Below are positions 52,169 through 62,192 of a DNA stretch of 64,000 nucleotides, one piece after another. Location: the NCBI RefSeq assembly GCF_015223195.1, contig NZ_JADFUA010000001.1:639858-703857 (forward strand). The letters are read 5' to 3'. The notes beneath the pieces were generated by a model that was not told where the DNA came from, did not search any database, and worked only from the letters and a program-made list of their open reading frames with translations. Each line of letters starts with the position of its first letter. The stretch's first letter is position 1. This DNA comes from Chitinilyticum piscinae (lineage in GTDB: Bacteria > Pseudomonadota > Gammaproteobacteria > Burkholderiales > Chitinibacteraceae). Made by a program: the position numbers and the translations under genes.

Positions 52169-54339
52169 CAGCCGGCCCGTCCCACGCGTCCTTGTTGCAG
52201 TGCTTCGACGACCTGTGCCTTTGGTCCGTCGGCGACGACCTGCCCATTGTCAATGACGATCAGGCGGTCCACCAGTTCCAGCAGCGACGTGCGGTGCGTC
52301 ACCAGCAGCACCGTCTTGCCCGCGATGTACTGCCGTAGGCGGCCTTTGAGTTTTTCTTCGCTCTGGTGATCCATGGCACTGGAGGGCTCATCCAGAATCA
52401 GCATGGGCGGGTCGTTCAGAACGGCCCGGGCTATGGTGACGGACTGACGCTGGCCGCCGGACAGCGATTCCCCGCGTTCGCTCACCGGCATGTCATAGCC
52501 GCGCGGATGCTGGTTGGCGAAGTCGTCGACGCCTGCCAGTTCGGCTGCGGCAATCACCATGGCATCACTGGCAAAGGGGGCGCCCATGGCGATGTTCTGC
52601 TTCAGGCTGCCAAAAAAGAGAATCGGCTCCTGCGGTACGAAACCAATGGCGCGGCGCAGCTCGGCCGGATCGATCTGGCGGGTATCGATGCCGTCGACCA
52701 GTACGGCTCCCTGGCTGGGCTGATACAGGCCGAGCACCAGTTTTTCGATGGTGGTCTTGCCCGAACCAATACGGCCAATCAGTGCAACCTTTTCGCCGGC
52801 GCGGATCTTGAACGAGATGCCGCGCAAGGCCGGATCGTCGCGTCCCGGGTAATTGAAATGCACGTCGCGGAATTCGATGTCGCCACGGAAGCTCGCCCGG
52901 TGCAGAAAATTGCTGTCGGCCGGACGTTCGACCGGAATCTGCATGTGCGATTCGATGGCCGTCAGTGACGAGCGTGCATTGTGGTATTGCATCAGCAGCC
53001 CGGCGATCTGCCCCAGTGGTGCCATCGCCCGGCCGGAAATCATCGACGCGGCGATGATGCCGCCCATCGAAATCTCGCCCAGCGTCATCAGGTAAACCCC
53101 GACGATGATCATCACCACATAGATCAGCTGGCTGACCAGCTGGGCAAAGTTGACGGTGGTGCTCGACAGCAGCTTGAGTTGGCCACCCATCTGCGCCAGA
53201 AACAGCGTGGCGCGCTCCCAGCGGCGCTGGAATTCACCTTCGGCCGTTGCCGTCTTGATGGTTTCAATGCCGGTGAGGCTCTCGACCAGCGTTGCGTTAC
53301 GCTGAGCGGTCGCGCGCTGGGTTTCCTCGACCATTGCCTGCATCTTGGCCTGAGCCAGCAGTGAAGAGATCACGATGAGCAGCATGCCGATGACGGGCGG
53401 AATGACCAGCCAGGGCGATATCCAGATCAACACCAGCAGGAAGATCAGCACGAAGGGTAGATCAACCAGTGTGGAAATCGTGGCGGAGGCAATGAAATCG
53501 CGGATCGACTCGAATGCACGCAAATTCGCCGAGAAGGAACCGACCGAGGCTGGGCGGGCTTCCATGCGCAAGCCCAGTACCCGCTCCATGATCAGGGCCG
53601 AAAGGGTGATGTCGATGCGCTTGGAGGCCACATCCAGAATGTAGGCGCGTGCCGTACGCAGCACGAAATCGAAGCCGAGCAGGATCAGTGCTCCGATGGC
53701 CAGCACCCACAGTGTTTCCAGGGCATGGTTGGGAACCACGCGGTCGTACACATTCATCGAGAACAGTGGGACAGCCAGCGCAAACAGATTGATCATCAGC
53801 GCGGCCAGCAGCGAATCGCGATACAGGCGCCAGTTGTCGAACACTACGCTCCAGAACCAGTGCCGCGAGCGTACCTTGCCCAGCTCCGGTGTCCGCAGGT
53901 CAAAGCGGAAACGCGGCCGGACATAGGCGACGATGCCGCTGTAGCGTGCTTCGAGCTCTTCGGCTTCCACCTCGACGACGGATTCACCTGCCTCGGTAAA
54001 ACGCAATTGGTAGCGGCCGTCGCTGGTTCGCCCCAGCAAGACACAGGCTTCCTGATTATCCAGCATCAGGATGGCGGGCAGCAGCCGCTCGTCCAGGCGT
54101 GCCAGTTCACGGCGCAGGATGCGTGCGGTGAGCCCGGCGCGCGCTGCTGCGCGCGGCAGCAGCGAAGGAGTAAGACGGTTGTTTTCCAGTGGCAGGCCGG
54201 CGGCCAGCGCTTCGCGGGTCGAGGGCTCACCGTTCAGTCGCGTGATTTCGACCAGACAGTCGAGCAACGGATCAAAGTGGGCCTGGTGCTCGCCGACATG
54301 CCAGTCAAACTGCGGCTTGGGTGTGGAGTGGATGGTCAT
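52168..54339 (-). CDS. Type I secretion ABC transporter (LapB-like)
   Basis: 723 residues from the ATG at 54339. The N-terminal 130 residues form a C39-like domain (LLDCLVEITRLNGEP, ILMLDNQEACVLLG) that lacks the peptidase Cys, as in transporters of RTX proteins; six membrane segments follow (150-430). The ATPase domain has Walker A GRIGSGKTT, signature LSGGQRQS, Walker B MLILDEPSS and the H-loop THR. It exports RTX-type proteins such as large adhesins. The substrate is not adjacent; the RTX gene at 19.4 kb is one candidate. lapC and a LuxR-type gene follow it in one operon. Confidence 0.92.
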   Translation of the reverse strand: MTIHSTPKPQFDWHVGEHQAHFDPLLDCLVEITRLNGEPSTREALAAGLPLENNRLTPSLLPRAAARAGLTARILRRELARLDERLLPAILMLDNQEACVLLGRTSDGRYQLRFTEAGESVVEVEAEELEARYSGIVAYVRPRFRFDLRTPELGKVRSRHWFWSVVFDNWRLYRDSLLAALMINLFALAVPLFSMNVYDRVVPNHALETLWVLAIGALILLGFDFVLRTARAYILDVASKRIDITLSALIMERVLGLRMEARPASVGSFSANLRAFESIRDFIASATISTLVDLPFVLIFLLVLIWISPWLVIPPVIGMLLIVISSLLAQAKMQAMVEETQRATAQRNATLVESLTGIETIKTATAEGEFQRRWERATLFLAQMGGQLKLLSSTTVNFAQLVSQLIYVVMIIVGVYLMTLGEISMGGIIAASMISGRAMAPLGQIAGLLMQYHNARSSLTAIESHMQIPVERPADSNFLHRASFRGDIEFRDVHFNYPGRDDPALRGISFKIRAGEKVALIGRIGSGKTTIEKLVLGLYQPSQGAVLVDGIDTRQIDPAELRRAIGFVPQEPILFFGSLKQNIAMGAPFASDAMVIAAAELAGVDDFANQHPRGYDMPVSERGESLSGGQRQSVTIARAVLNDPPMLILDEPSSAMDHQSEEKLKGRLRQYIAGKTVLLVTHRTSLLELVDRLIVIDNGQVVADGPKAQVVEALQQGRVGRAG

Positions 54340-54408
54340 TCGCTTGCCTGTTTGCAACTGACACCAAGCCTACCGCGCTGGCATGACAACCGCAATCGCT
54401 GTAAGGCC

Positions 54409-55803
54409 TCAGTCGGGCAGAAATTTGCCCGGATTCATCAGATTATGCGGATCCAGCGCCTGTTTGATCTGCCGCATCAGTGCCAGCTCGACCGGGCTGC
54501 GGTAGTGCTGCATCAGTCCGCGCTTGAGCTGGCCGATGCCGTGCTCGGCACTGAAGCTGCCGCGTCGCTCTGCGACTTCACGGTAGATGATTGCATTGAT
54601 GTGTTCTTCTTCGGCATAGACCCCGGCACTGTGATCCGGCAAGAAGATGTTGTAATGCAGATTGCCATCACCCAGATGGCCAAAGGCGATGATCTGCGCG
54701 GTCGGATAGGCGGCCAGCAATGCGCGGCCGCATTGCTCGATGAAATCGGGAATGGCCGACAGCGGCACGCTGATGTCGTGCTTGATGCTTACCCCTTCCA
54801 GCCGCTGGGCCTCGGGGATCGACTCGCGCAGCTCCCAGAATGCGCGTGACTGGCTGGCATGCTGGGCCAGCAGTGCCTCATCCAGCCCCTGCGCAAACAG
54901 CACTTCGGCCAGCTTGTCCTGCAGCGCGCTGTCTTCACCGGCATCCGCCAGCTCGATCAGCACCAGCCAGTCCGGGATGGGGGCAAAAGGTTGTGGCAGC
55001 GCCGGGAAATGCTGAGCCAGCAGCGCCATGCATGGTGCCGAAATCAGCTCGAAGGAGGTAATGCGGTCACCCGCCGCAGCCTGCAGTTCATGCAGCAGCT
55101 CCAGCGCAGCCTGTGGACCGGCTACCGGCACCAGCGCGGTGGCATGTGCAGTCGGCGCAGGATAGAGGCGCAGCACCGCACGGGTAATGATGCCCAGTGT
55201 TCCCTCCGAGCCGACAAACAACTGCTTCAGATCGTAGCCGGTATTGTCCTTTCTCAGGCCGCGCAGGCCGTTCCAGATGGTGCCGTCGGCCAGAACGACT
55301 TCCAGGCCGAGCACCAGATTGCGCATATTGCCGTAGCGCAGCACATTGATGCCACCGGCATTGGTCGCCAGCGCGCCGCCGATCTGGCAGCTGGCCGCAG
55401 CGGCCCAGTCGGCGGGAAACAGCCGTCCCGCGCTGCGGGCGGCTGCCTGCACGCTGGCCAGTGTGGCTCCGGCTGCGACGGTGATGGTGTTGTTGTCCGC
55501 ATCAATGTCATCAATGCCGTGAAAGCGTTCCAGGCTCAATAGCAGTGCCTGTCCGCTGCTGTCCGGGGTGGCCCCCCCGCACAGGCTGGTATTGCCGCCC
55601 TGGGGAACGACCGCGACCCGGTGGCGATGACACAGCGCCAGCATTGCGGCGACTTCGGCCGTATCGCGCGGTCGGGCGACGGCCAGCGCGCGGCCGGCAA
55701 AGCGGCGGCGCTGATCCAGCAGATAGCCATCGGTAGCCGCACCGGTCAGGATGCCGGCGGGGTCGGTCAGGGTGGCCAGCTCGGCCAGAAATTCGGCAGA
55801 CAT
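54409..55803 (-). CDS. FAD-linked oxidase, GlcD / D-lactate dehydrogenase type
   Basis: 464 residues from the ATG at 55803 (a TTG at 55824 is an alternative). The FAD-binding PCMH domain shows VAVVPQGGNTSLCGGATPDS and IGGALATNAGGINVLRYGNM with VLADGTIWN; the C-terminal substrate domain ends FGHLGDGNLHYNI, FSAEHGIGQLKRGLMQHY and DPHNLMNPGKFLPD. This is the family of glycolate oxidase GlcD, D-lactate and D-2-hydroxyglutarate dehydrogenases. No GlcE/GlcF partner follows, so a single-chain D-2-hydroxy acid dehydrogenase is most likely. Confidence 0.9.
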   Translation of the reverse strand: MSAEFLAELATLTDPAGILTGAATDGYLLDQRRRFAGRALAVARPRDTAEVAAMLALCHRHRVAVVPQGGNTSLCGGATPDSSGQALLLSLERFHGIDDIDADNNTITVAAGATLASVQAAARSAGRLFPADWAAAASCQIGGALATNAGGINVLRYGNMRNLVLGLEVVLADGTIWNGLRGLRKDNTGYDLKQLFVGSEGTLGIITRAVLRLYPAPTAHATALVPVAGPQAALELLHELQAAAGDRITSFELISAPCMALLAQHFPALPQPFAPIPDWLVLIELADAGEDSALQDKLAEVLFAQGLDEALLAQHASQSRAFWELRESIPEAQRLEGVSIKHDISVPLSAIPDFIEQCGRALLAAYPTAQIIAFGHLGDGNLHYNIFLPDHSAGVYAEEEHINAIIYREVAERRGSFSAEHGIGQLKRGLMQHYRSPVELALMRQIKQALDPHNLMNPGKFLPD

Positions 55804-55825
55804 CACAGTGCTCGGAGGTGTCAAA

Positions 55826-55887
55826 GGACATGCCGATATCGGTATGTCCCTGCAATCAATATTTTAATTGGACTGCAACGATATACG
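55826..55887 (+). repeat. Palindrome and copy M of the ~49-bp family
   Basis: 55841-55887 starts GGTATGTCCCTGCAATC and ends GACTGCAACGATATACG, with an AT-rich centre: a diverged copy ending two bases from the thrB stop. Overlapping its left part is a second palindrome at 55826-55849 with arms GGACATGCCGAT and ATCGGTATGTCC (one mismatch). The fused structure lies between thrB and the FAD-oxidase gene. Confidence 0.6.
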
Positions 55888-55888
55888 G

Positions 55889-56827
55889 TTATAACCAGAA
55901 GTCGGTGCGCTCGCGGTGGCGCAGCAGCACGCGCTGGAAATGTCCCGGGTCTTTGGCGAAGGTCATTTCTCCGCTGGCAGGTTTGTGGAAATCATACAGT
56001 CGCGACACCCAGAAGCGCAGCGCTCCGGCGCGCAGCATCGCGGGCCAGGATTGCTTTTCGGCTTCGGTGAACGGCCTTACCGACTGGTAGGCCGCGAGGA
56101 AGGCGCGAGCACGTTCCGCATCGATATCACCGTCGCCAGTAACACACCAGTCATTCAGCGTGATTGCCACGTCGTAGAGCAGGGTGTCGTTGCAGGCGTA
56201 GTAAAAATCGATGAACCCGCCGACATGGTCGCCATTGAGCAGGACATTGTCGCGGAACAGATCGGCGTGGATGACCCCGCGCGGCAATTCATTGCGCGAC
56301 CACTCGGCCTGATAGAGCACCTCGTCGTGCAACTGCTGCGCCGCCTTGGGGGGCATGAAGCCGTAGACCTGTGCCGCGGTGTGCGTCCACCAGTGCGGGC
56401 CACGCGGGTTGTCCATGTGGCCGGGATAGCTTCGCGCCGCCTGGTGCATCTGGGCGAGCATTTCACCGACTTCAGCGCATTGGTTGACGTTCGGATTCTC
56501 GATGACCATGCCCGGCAGGCAGTTGACCAGCAGCGTCGGCTTGCCGTTGAGTTCGTCGACGTAGTCATCGTCGAAATTGGCGATTGGTGCCGCCACCGCA
56601 ATGCCGTGATGTGCCAGATGGGCCATCAGCTTGACGTAGTAATCCAGTTCGTCGGCCAGCAGCGTTTCGAACAGGGTCAGTACATAGCGGCCGTGGGTGG
56701 TGGTGACAAAGTAATTGGTATTGGTGACCCCGGCGGCAATGCCTTTGAGTTCGACCAGCGTACCCAGCGCGTAGCGCTTCAGAAAGGGCTGCAGATCGGC
56801 TTCGGTCACGGTGGTGAATACGGACAT
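55889..56827 (-). CDS. thrB: Homoserine kinase, ThrB type II (APH fold)
   Basis: 312 residues from the ATG at 56827 (CTGGAAG upstream). It starts MSVFTTVTEADLQPFLKRYA and contains VTNTNYFVTTTHGRYVLTLF, the catalytic loop GVIHADLFRDNVLLNGD and FIDFYYACNDTLLYDVA. This is the aminoglycoside-phosphotransferase-like homoserine kinase of beta- and some gammaproteobacteria, catalysing phosphorylation of homoserine in threonine synthesis. The thrB / DUF2782 / polA grouping is common in Neisseriales and Burkholderiales. Confidence 0.95.
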   Translation of the reverse strand: MSVFTTVTEADLQPFLKRYALGTLVELKGIAAGVTNTNYFVTTTHGRYVLTLFETLLADELDYYVKLMAHLAHHGIAVAAPIANFDDDYVDELNGKPTLLVNCLPGMVIENPNVNQCAEVGEMLAQMHQAARSYPGHMDNPRGPHWWTHTAAQVYGFMPPKAAQQLHDEVLYQAEWSRNELPRGVIHADLFRDNVLLNGDHVGGFIDFYYACNDTLLYDVAITLNDWCVTGDGDIDAERARAFLAAYQSVRPFTEAEKQSWPAMLRAGALRFWVSRLYDFHKPASGEMTFAKDPGHFQRVLLRHRERTDFWL

Positions 56828-56954
56828 GCGACTTCCAGTGGAATGGCCTGAGGGATCGGTGGCTCGGGTCGGCCGGGCCAAGCAAGCTGCAGGCTGCGGC
56901 GGATGATCCGCTTCAGCGTGGCAAGCCTGGCGCATTTTCGCCGAAACGGCGCTG

Positions 56955-56989
56955 AAAAACAAAACGCAGGCGTAACCACGCCTGCGTTT
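56955..56989 (-). terminator. Terminator after the DUF2782 gene
   Basis: Stem AAACGCAGGCGT / ACGCCTGCGTTT with a four-base loop; on the minus strand a T-run follows. It ends the DUF2782 transcript and separates it from thrB. Confidence 0.88.
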
Positions 56990-57010
56990 GCCGCTGAGCG
57001 GGTGCCCGGC

Positions 57011-57328
57011 TTACCACTCGAACAGGGTCCAGCGCGGCACGCTCAGGGTTGCGCCCTCGCGGCGGGTGAAGTTGCCGCTGCCTTCCTCGTCGATCAGGTA
57101 GTAGGGTTTGCCATTCTTGGGGGTGACCTTGACCATGTAGAGCTTGCCATGGCTGCGGTACTCGGCAATGGTGCGAGTGTCCTCGTTGATGATGCGCACT
57201 TCGACTTCGCTATCGCCGGCTTCGGCGGCAGGAGCGGGGGTGTCGACAGGAGGTGGCGGGGCGTCGCTGGCGGCGAAGGCGCTGCTGGCGAACGTGGCCA
57301 GCAACAGGCTGAGAAGTCGGGAGTTCAT
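57011..57328 (-). CDS. DUF2782 protein
   Basis: 105 residues with a signal peptide (MNSRLLSLLLATFASSAFAA), a Pro/Ala-rich spacer and a small domain VRIINEDTRTIAEYRSHGKL, YMVKVTPKNGKPYYLIDEEG. This matches DUF2782, a betaproteobacterial family regularly found beside polA and thrB. Function unknown; periplasmic. Confidence 0.88.
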   Translation of the reverse strand: MNSRLLSLLLATFASSAFAASDAPPPPVDTPAPAAEAGDSEVEVRIINEDTRTIAEYRSHGKLYMVKVTPKNGKPYYLIDEEGSGNFTRREGATLSVPRWTLFEW

Positions 57329-57478
57329 GGCTGGAATCCTTGGTGGACGCGGTCGGCGCGCGGGTTGACACTAGTCCGGGCAGGACGGTCTGCCAAGGAG
57401 CCGGTAAGATGGCGCCACTGGTCCGCTGGCCGGTGCAGTCTTTCATTTCCTTACACCGAAGTATAGAGGTTTTCGCGC

Positions 57479-60238
57479 ATGGCCACCCTGTTGCTGATTG
57501 ATGGTTCGTCCTATCTGTATCGCGCCTTCCACGCGATCCGCGAACTGTCGGCGCCTGATGGTACGCCGACCAATGCCATCTACGGCTTTGTGAACATGCT
57601 GAAAAAGCTGCGCGAAACCACGCCGGCGGATTACATCGCCTGTGTGTTCGATGCCAAGGGCAAGACCTTCCGCGACGACATCTATCCGGACTACAAGGCG
57701 CATCGTCCACCGATGCCGGACGAATTGCGGGTGCAGATTGATCCCATCCATCAGGCGGTGGCGGCGTTTGGCCTGAAGATTCTGATGGTCGACGGTGTCG
57801 AGGCCGACGACGTGATCGGAACGCTGGCGCGCGTGGCCAGCGAGCAGGGCATCGAAACCATCCTCTCGACCGGCGACAAGGACATGGCGCAGCTGGTGAA
57901 CCAGCACGTACGCATCGAGAATTCCATGAGTGGCGAAGTGCTGGACGAAGCCGGCGTGTTCGAGAAATTCGGTGTGCGTCCCGATCAAATCGTGGATTAC
58001 CTGACGCTGGTAGGGGATACGGTGGACAATGTGCCCGGTGTGCCCAAGTGCGGACCGAAAACGGCAGCGAAATGGCTGGGCGAGTTCGATACGCTGGATG
58101 CGCTGGTGGCGCAGGCCGATGGCGTGAAGGGCGTGGTAGGCCAGAATCTGCGCGATAGCCTGGCCTGGCTGCCTACCGCCAAGACCCTGGTGACGATCAA
58201 GTGCGATGTCGATCTGGCCCGCGAGCTGCCCGACGGTATTCCTGATCTCGCGCCGCACAGCGAAGACTGGCCGACGCTGCTCAATCTGTTCAGGCGTTTC
58301 AATTTCAAGACCTGGACCCGCGAGGCCGAAGCCCGCGTGGCGACACCGATGGTCAGCGGTGACCTGTTCGGTGACGTGGCAGAGCCGGAGATCGCGAGCG
58401 CCGCAGCGCCCACACCGGCTCAGCAGCCAGCCAAGGTCGAGCGTCATTACGTCACGATCCAGGACGAGGCCACCTTGGAAAGCTGGCTGGCGAAGCTCGC
58501 CTCCTGCGAGCTGGTGGCGCTGGATACCGAAACCACCAGCCTGGATGCCATGCAGGCACAGCTGGTGGGCATGTCTTTCGCGGTGGCGGATGGCGAAGCC
58601 GCCTATTTGCCGCTGGCCCATCGCGGCCCGGACATGCCGGTGCAATTGCCCTTCGATGAGACGCTGGCAAGGCTCAAACCCTGGCTGGAATCCGCTGCGC
58701 ACAAAAAGGTCGGGCAGAACCTGAAATACGATCAGCACATTTTCGCCAACCACGGCATTGCGCTCGCCGGCATTCAGGATGACACGTTGCTGATGTCCTA
58801 CGTGCTGGCCAGCCATCTGAAGCACAATATGGATGATCAGGCCGAACGCGAACTCGGCGAGACGACCATCAAGTACGAGGAAGTCTGCGGCAAGGGGGCG
58901 AAGGCCATCGGCTTCGATGAGGTCGAAGTGACAAAGGCGGCGGAGTATGCGGCTGAAGACGCCGATATTACTCGCCGTCTGGCCTATACCCTGCTGCCAC
59001 GCATTACTGACAAACTGGCTTATGTCTATCGCGACATCGAGTTGCGCAGCCGCGATGTGCTGTACGCCATGGAGCGCCAAGGCGTGCTATTGGATACAGC
59101 ACTGCTGGCGCGCCAGAGCCACGAAATCGGCCTGCGTCTGGTCGAGCTGGAGCAGGAGGCCTACACGCTGGCCGGCCAGCCTTTCAATCTGGCCAGCCCC
59201 AAGCAGATCGGCGAGATTTTCTTCGAGCAGCTCAAGCTGCCGGTGATCAAGAAAACCCCCAAGGGTGCGCCGTCGACCGACGAAGAGGTGCTGGAAGAAC
59301 TGGCGAAAGACTATCCGCTGCCCAAAGTGCTGCTGGAACACCGCGCCCTGTCCAAGCTGAAATCGACCTACACCGACAAGCTGCCGCAGATGGTCAATTC
59401 GGCCACCGGCCGCGTGCACACCAGCTACAACCAGACTGTCGCCGTGACGGGGCGGCTGAGCTCCAGCGACCCGAACCTGCAGAACATCCCGGTACGTACC
59501 GCGGAAGGTCGACGCATCCGCGAGGCCTTTATCGCGCCGCCAGGACACGTGATCGTTTCGGCGGATTATTCGCAGATCGAGCTGCGCATCATGGCGCATC
59601 TTTCCGGTGACACCAATCTGCTGCGCGCATTTTCGGACGGCATGGATGTGCATCGCGCCACGGCCGCCGAAGTCTTCGGCTGCAGTGTCGATGAAGTGAC
59701 CAGCGAGCAGCGTCGCTACGCCAAGACCATCAATTTCGGCCTGATCTACGGCATGAGCCAGTTTGGGCTGGCCAGCCAATTGGGTATCACGCGCGACGCG
59801 GCGAAGATCTTTATCGAGCGTTATTTCCATCGCTTCCCCGGTGTGGCCGAATACATGGAAAACACCCGCAGTGCCGCGCGCGAGCAGGGCTATGTGGAAA
59901 CCGTGTTCGGGCGACGACTGTGGCTGCCCGAAATCAAGTCGCCCAACCCGATGCGCCGAGCCGGCGCCGAGCGTGCGGCGATCAATGCGCCGATGCAGGG
60001 CACGGCAGCTGATCTGATCAAGCTGGCGATGATTGCCGTGCAGGACTGGCTGATGCGCGAGAAGCTGGCCAGCCGGCTGATCATGCAGGTGCATGATGAA
60101 CTGGTGCTTGAAGTCCCGCAGGACGAGCTGGACTTGATCCGCACGCAGCTGCCGCAGCTGATGGCATCAGCAGCCTGCCTGGATGTGCCGCTGGTCGCTG
60201 AAGTGGGGAGTGGCCCCAACTGGGAGTCCGCACACTAG
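57479..60238 (+). CDS. polA: DNA polymerase I
   Basis: 919 residues. The N-terminal 5'-nuclease starts MATLLLIDGSSYLYRAFHAI and contains GVEADDVIGTLARVA and STGDKDMAQLV. The 3'-5' exonuclease (about 320-520) has intact motifs LDTETTSLDA, VGQNLKYDQH and YAAEDADI. The polymerase domain has motif A SADYSQIELRIMAHLSGD, motif B with RRYAKTINFGLIYG and motif C MQVHDELVLEVP. Proofreading should be active. It serves in Okazaki fragment processing and repair. Confidence 0.98.
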   Translation: MATLLLIDGSSYLYRAFHAIRELSAPDGTPTNAIYGFVNMLKKLRETTPADYIACVFDAKGKTFRDDIYPDYKAHRPPMPDELRVQIDPIHQAVAAFGLKILMVDGVEADDVIGTLARVASEQGIETILSTGDKDMAQLVNQHVRIENSMSGEVLDEAGVFEKFGVRPDQIVDYLTLVGDTVDNVPGVPKCGPKTAAKWLGEFDTLDALVAQADGVKGVVGQNLRDSLAWLPTAKTLVTIKCDVDLARELPDGIPDLAPHSEDWPTLLNLFRRFNFKTWTREAEARVATPMVSGDLFGDVAEPEIASAAAPTPAQQPAKVERHYVTIQDEATLESWLAKLASCELVALDTETTSLDAMQAQLVGMSFAVADGEAAYLPLAHRGPDMPVQLPFDETLARLKPWLESAAHKKVGQNLKYDQHIFANHGIALAGIQDDTLLMSYVLASHLKHNMDDQAERELGETTIKYEEVCGKGAKAIGFDEVEVTKAAEYAAEDADITRRLAYTLLPRITDKLAYVYRDIELRSRDVLYAMERQGVLLDTALLARQSHEIGLRLVELEQEAYTLAGQPFNLASPKQIGEIFFEQLKLPVIKKTPKGAPSTDEEVLEELAKDYPLPKVLLEHRALSKLKSTYTDKLPQMVNSATGRVHTSYNQTVAVTGRLSSSDPNLQNIPVRTAEGRRIREAFIAPPGHVIVSADYSQIELRIMAHLSGDTNLLRAFSDGMDVHRATAAEVFGCSVDEVTSEQRRYAKTINFGLIYGMSQFGLASQLGITRDAAKIFIERYFHRFPGVAEYMENTRSAAREQGYVETVFGRRLWLPEIKSPNPMRRAGAERAAINAPMQGTAADLIKLAMIAVQDWLMREKLASRLIMQVHDELVLEVPQDELDLIRTQLPQLMASAACLDVPLVAEVGSGPNWESAH

Positions 60239-60350
60239 CCACGACTTCCATGTTGCGCCGCAAAACGGCTTGTATGCTGACAAAGCTGTTCTAAAGTTTA
60301 AACCTGACGCAGAACGAAAATTACCGGTCTTGCCGGGCAAGGAGTCAGGA

Positions 60351-62171
60351 ATGCAGCGCAAAGTGTATCCGGGGAGTTGCAAGCTGCTGGTGGCAGCACT
60401 CGCCAGCTGCGGAATCATTCAAGCCAGTCACGCCGTATCGGTCGGTGATCTGCGGGTGACGTCGTATATCGGGCAACCCTTCAGCGGCCGCATTTCGGTC
60501 GACCTGAGCGAGGGCGAACAGATCAGCGATGCGCGCTGCGTGAAGGTCATCCCCGATGGCGGGGACCTGCCCAGTATCGGCGCGACCGAGGTGAGTGTGC
60601 GCCCGGGGCGCACGATGACCACCTTGCATCTGCGCTCCTATGCGCCGGTCAACGAGCCCACCGTGGCGTTTACGGTGCAGATGATCTGCGGACAGATCAA
60701 CTGGAGCCGTCAGTTCACCGTCTTTCTGGATCCGGCGCCATTGGTGCAGGATGACCGCAGTAGTAGCCCGGCCGTGAGCCTGCCGGCCAGCGCCCGCAAG
60801 AGTGCCGGCACGCCGCTGCGGCGAGATGCCTCGCTGGCCCAGCTGGCCAGTCGCTACTATTCGCCGGACAGCAAGGCCTATGACCGCTATCTGCAGCGCC
60901 TGCAGGCTGCGAATCCCGAGGTGGTCGACCCCAATGCCCCGCTGCCAGCGGGAACATCGGTCGTCTTCCCGGCACGTCCGAAAGTCGCTGCCCCCAAACC
61001 TGCCCCGGCTCCGGCGGCCTCCGCCCCCGATGCCAAGCCGACACTCTCGCTGAGCGAGCCGGGCAAGGCGCCCGCGGCAACCGCCGCAAAGCCGCTGAGC
61101 GCGGAAGCCAGGCAGGCGAGCTATGTGGCGGAACTGGAGCGCAAGGTCGCGCTGATGGAAGAGTTGCACGGCAAGCTGCAGAACGAAGTTGTCCAGTTGC
61201 AGGCACGGCTGGATGCACTCAACGCCAGCGGGGTGCAGCAGGCAGCCCCTGCGTCTGCCGCAGCGGCTCCGGCAGTGCTCGCCAGCGAACCTGCCGTGCC
61301 GCGCCGCTATCAGCCGGATCAGCGCGGGATGGCTTGGGCTGGCATCGCCGTGGCCGGTATTCTGCTGGGCGCCGGCGTCGGTTTCTGGGTGTGGTGGATG
61401 CGCCGCCGCCGCCGCAATGACTGGGAAGACGAGCAGATGGGTAGCGGTTTTGCCGCAGCACGAACTGCCGTGATGACCCAGCTGGCAATGCGTCAGGCCA
61501 AAGCCAATGAGGCACCGGCAGCAACCCAGCAGTCGATGTTCCGTCATACCGTGATGATTGGCGGCATCGAGGTGCAGGATGACGAAGTGCCGCTGATGGA
61601 TCGTGCCACGTTGCTGATTTCGCAGGGCGAAATCAGCGAGGCGATCGAAGTGTTGCAGGAGGCGATTGGCGAAAATCCTGCTGACGTCGAGCGTTGGTTG
61701 ATGCTGTTCCGCCTGTTCCGCCAGCAAGGCATGAAATCCGATTATGCCGATCTGGCTCGGCGCTTCCAGGAGCGCAAGCCGGAGCCGGATGATTGGGAGC
61801 TGGTGCGCAATATCGGCGCACGGCTTGATCCGGAAAACCCCATGTATCAGCGCAAGACTGCACCGGCGCCGGTCGCGGCCCCGGCTGTTGCGGCCGCACC
61901 GATCGAGCCTGATCTGGCGTTTTCTGCCGCAATGGCTGGCGCAGCCGGGGTCGCCGCAGCGGCTCCTGCGGCGACCGAAGTACGCGAAGCAGCCGAGGAG
62001 CTGATGGATTTCCTCGGTCAGAATGACCCTTCGCCCATTCCGCAGGCGCCGTATGGCCATGTCACACCACCCGAGTCGATTACGCTCGATCTGCCGCCGC
62101 TGGAGCTGGGTGAGCCAGACAAGCCGGAAGAAGAAATCGCACCGATCGAGCGGCTGGACGACAAGCAATAA
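60351..62171 (+). CDS. fimV: FimV-like polar landmark / pilus assembly protein
   Basis: 606 residues from the ATG at 60351 (AAGGAG upstream). A signal sequence precedes the FimV N-terminal domain VSVGDLRVTSYIGQPFSGRI; then come a LysM-like part (LAQLASRYYSPDSKAYDRYL ... GTSVVFP), a coiled coil (about 255-290), one membrane segment (GMAWAGIAVAGILLGAGVGF) and an acidic cytoplasmic end with a TPR-like stretch (LLISQGEISEAIEVLQEAIG). It organises type IV pili and cell-pole structures. Shorter than Pseudomonas FimV, as in other betaproteobacteria. Confidence 0.88.
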   Translation: MQRKVYPGSCKLLVAALASCGIIQASHAVSVGDLRVTSYIGQPFSGRISVDLSEGEQISDARCVKVIPDGGDLPSIGATEVSVRPGRTMTTLHLRSYAPVNEPTVAFTVQMICGQINWSRQFTVFLDPAPLVQDDRSSSPAVSLPASARKSAGTPLRRDASLAQLASRYYSPDSKAYDRYLQRLQAANPEVVDPNAPLPAGTSVVFPARPKVAAPKPAPAPAASAPDAKPTLSLSEPGKAPAATAAKPLSAEARQASYVAELERKVALMEELHGKLQNEVVQLQARLDALNASGVQQAAPASAAAAPAVLASEPAVPRRYQPDQRGMAWAGIAVAGILLGAGVGFWVWWMRRRRRNDWEDEQMGSGFAAARTAVMTQLAMRQAKANEAPAATQQSMFRHTVMIGGIEVQDDEVPLMDRATLLISQGEISEAIEVLQEAIGENPADVERWLMLFRLFRQQGMKSDYADLARRFQERKPEPDDWELVRNIGARLDPENPMYQRKTAPAPVAAPAVAAAPIEPDLAFSAAMAGAAGVAAAAPAATEVREAAEELMDFLGQNDPSPIPQAPYGHVTPPESITLDLPPLELGEPDKPEEEIAPIERLDDKQ

Positions 62172-62192
62172 GTCCGGATCGCAGGGCGAGCA

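Noticed and set aside
57443-59080. 545-codon minus-strand open frame opposite polA.
   Set aside because: Antisense to clear polA domains; no independent evidence for translation.
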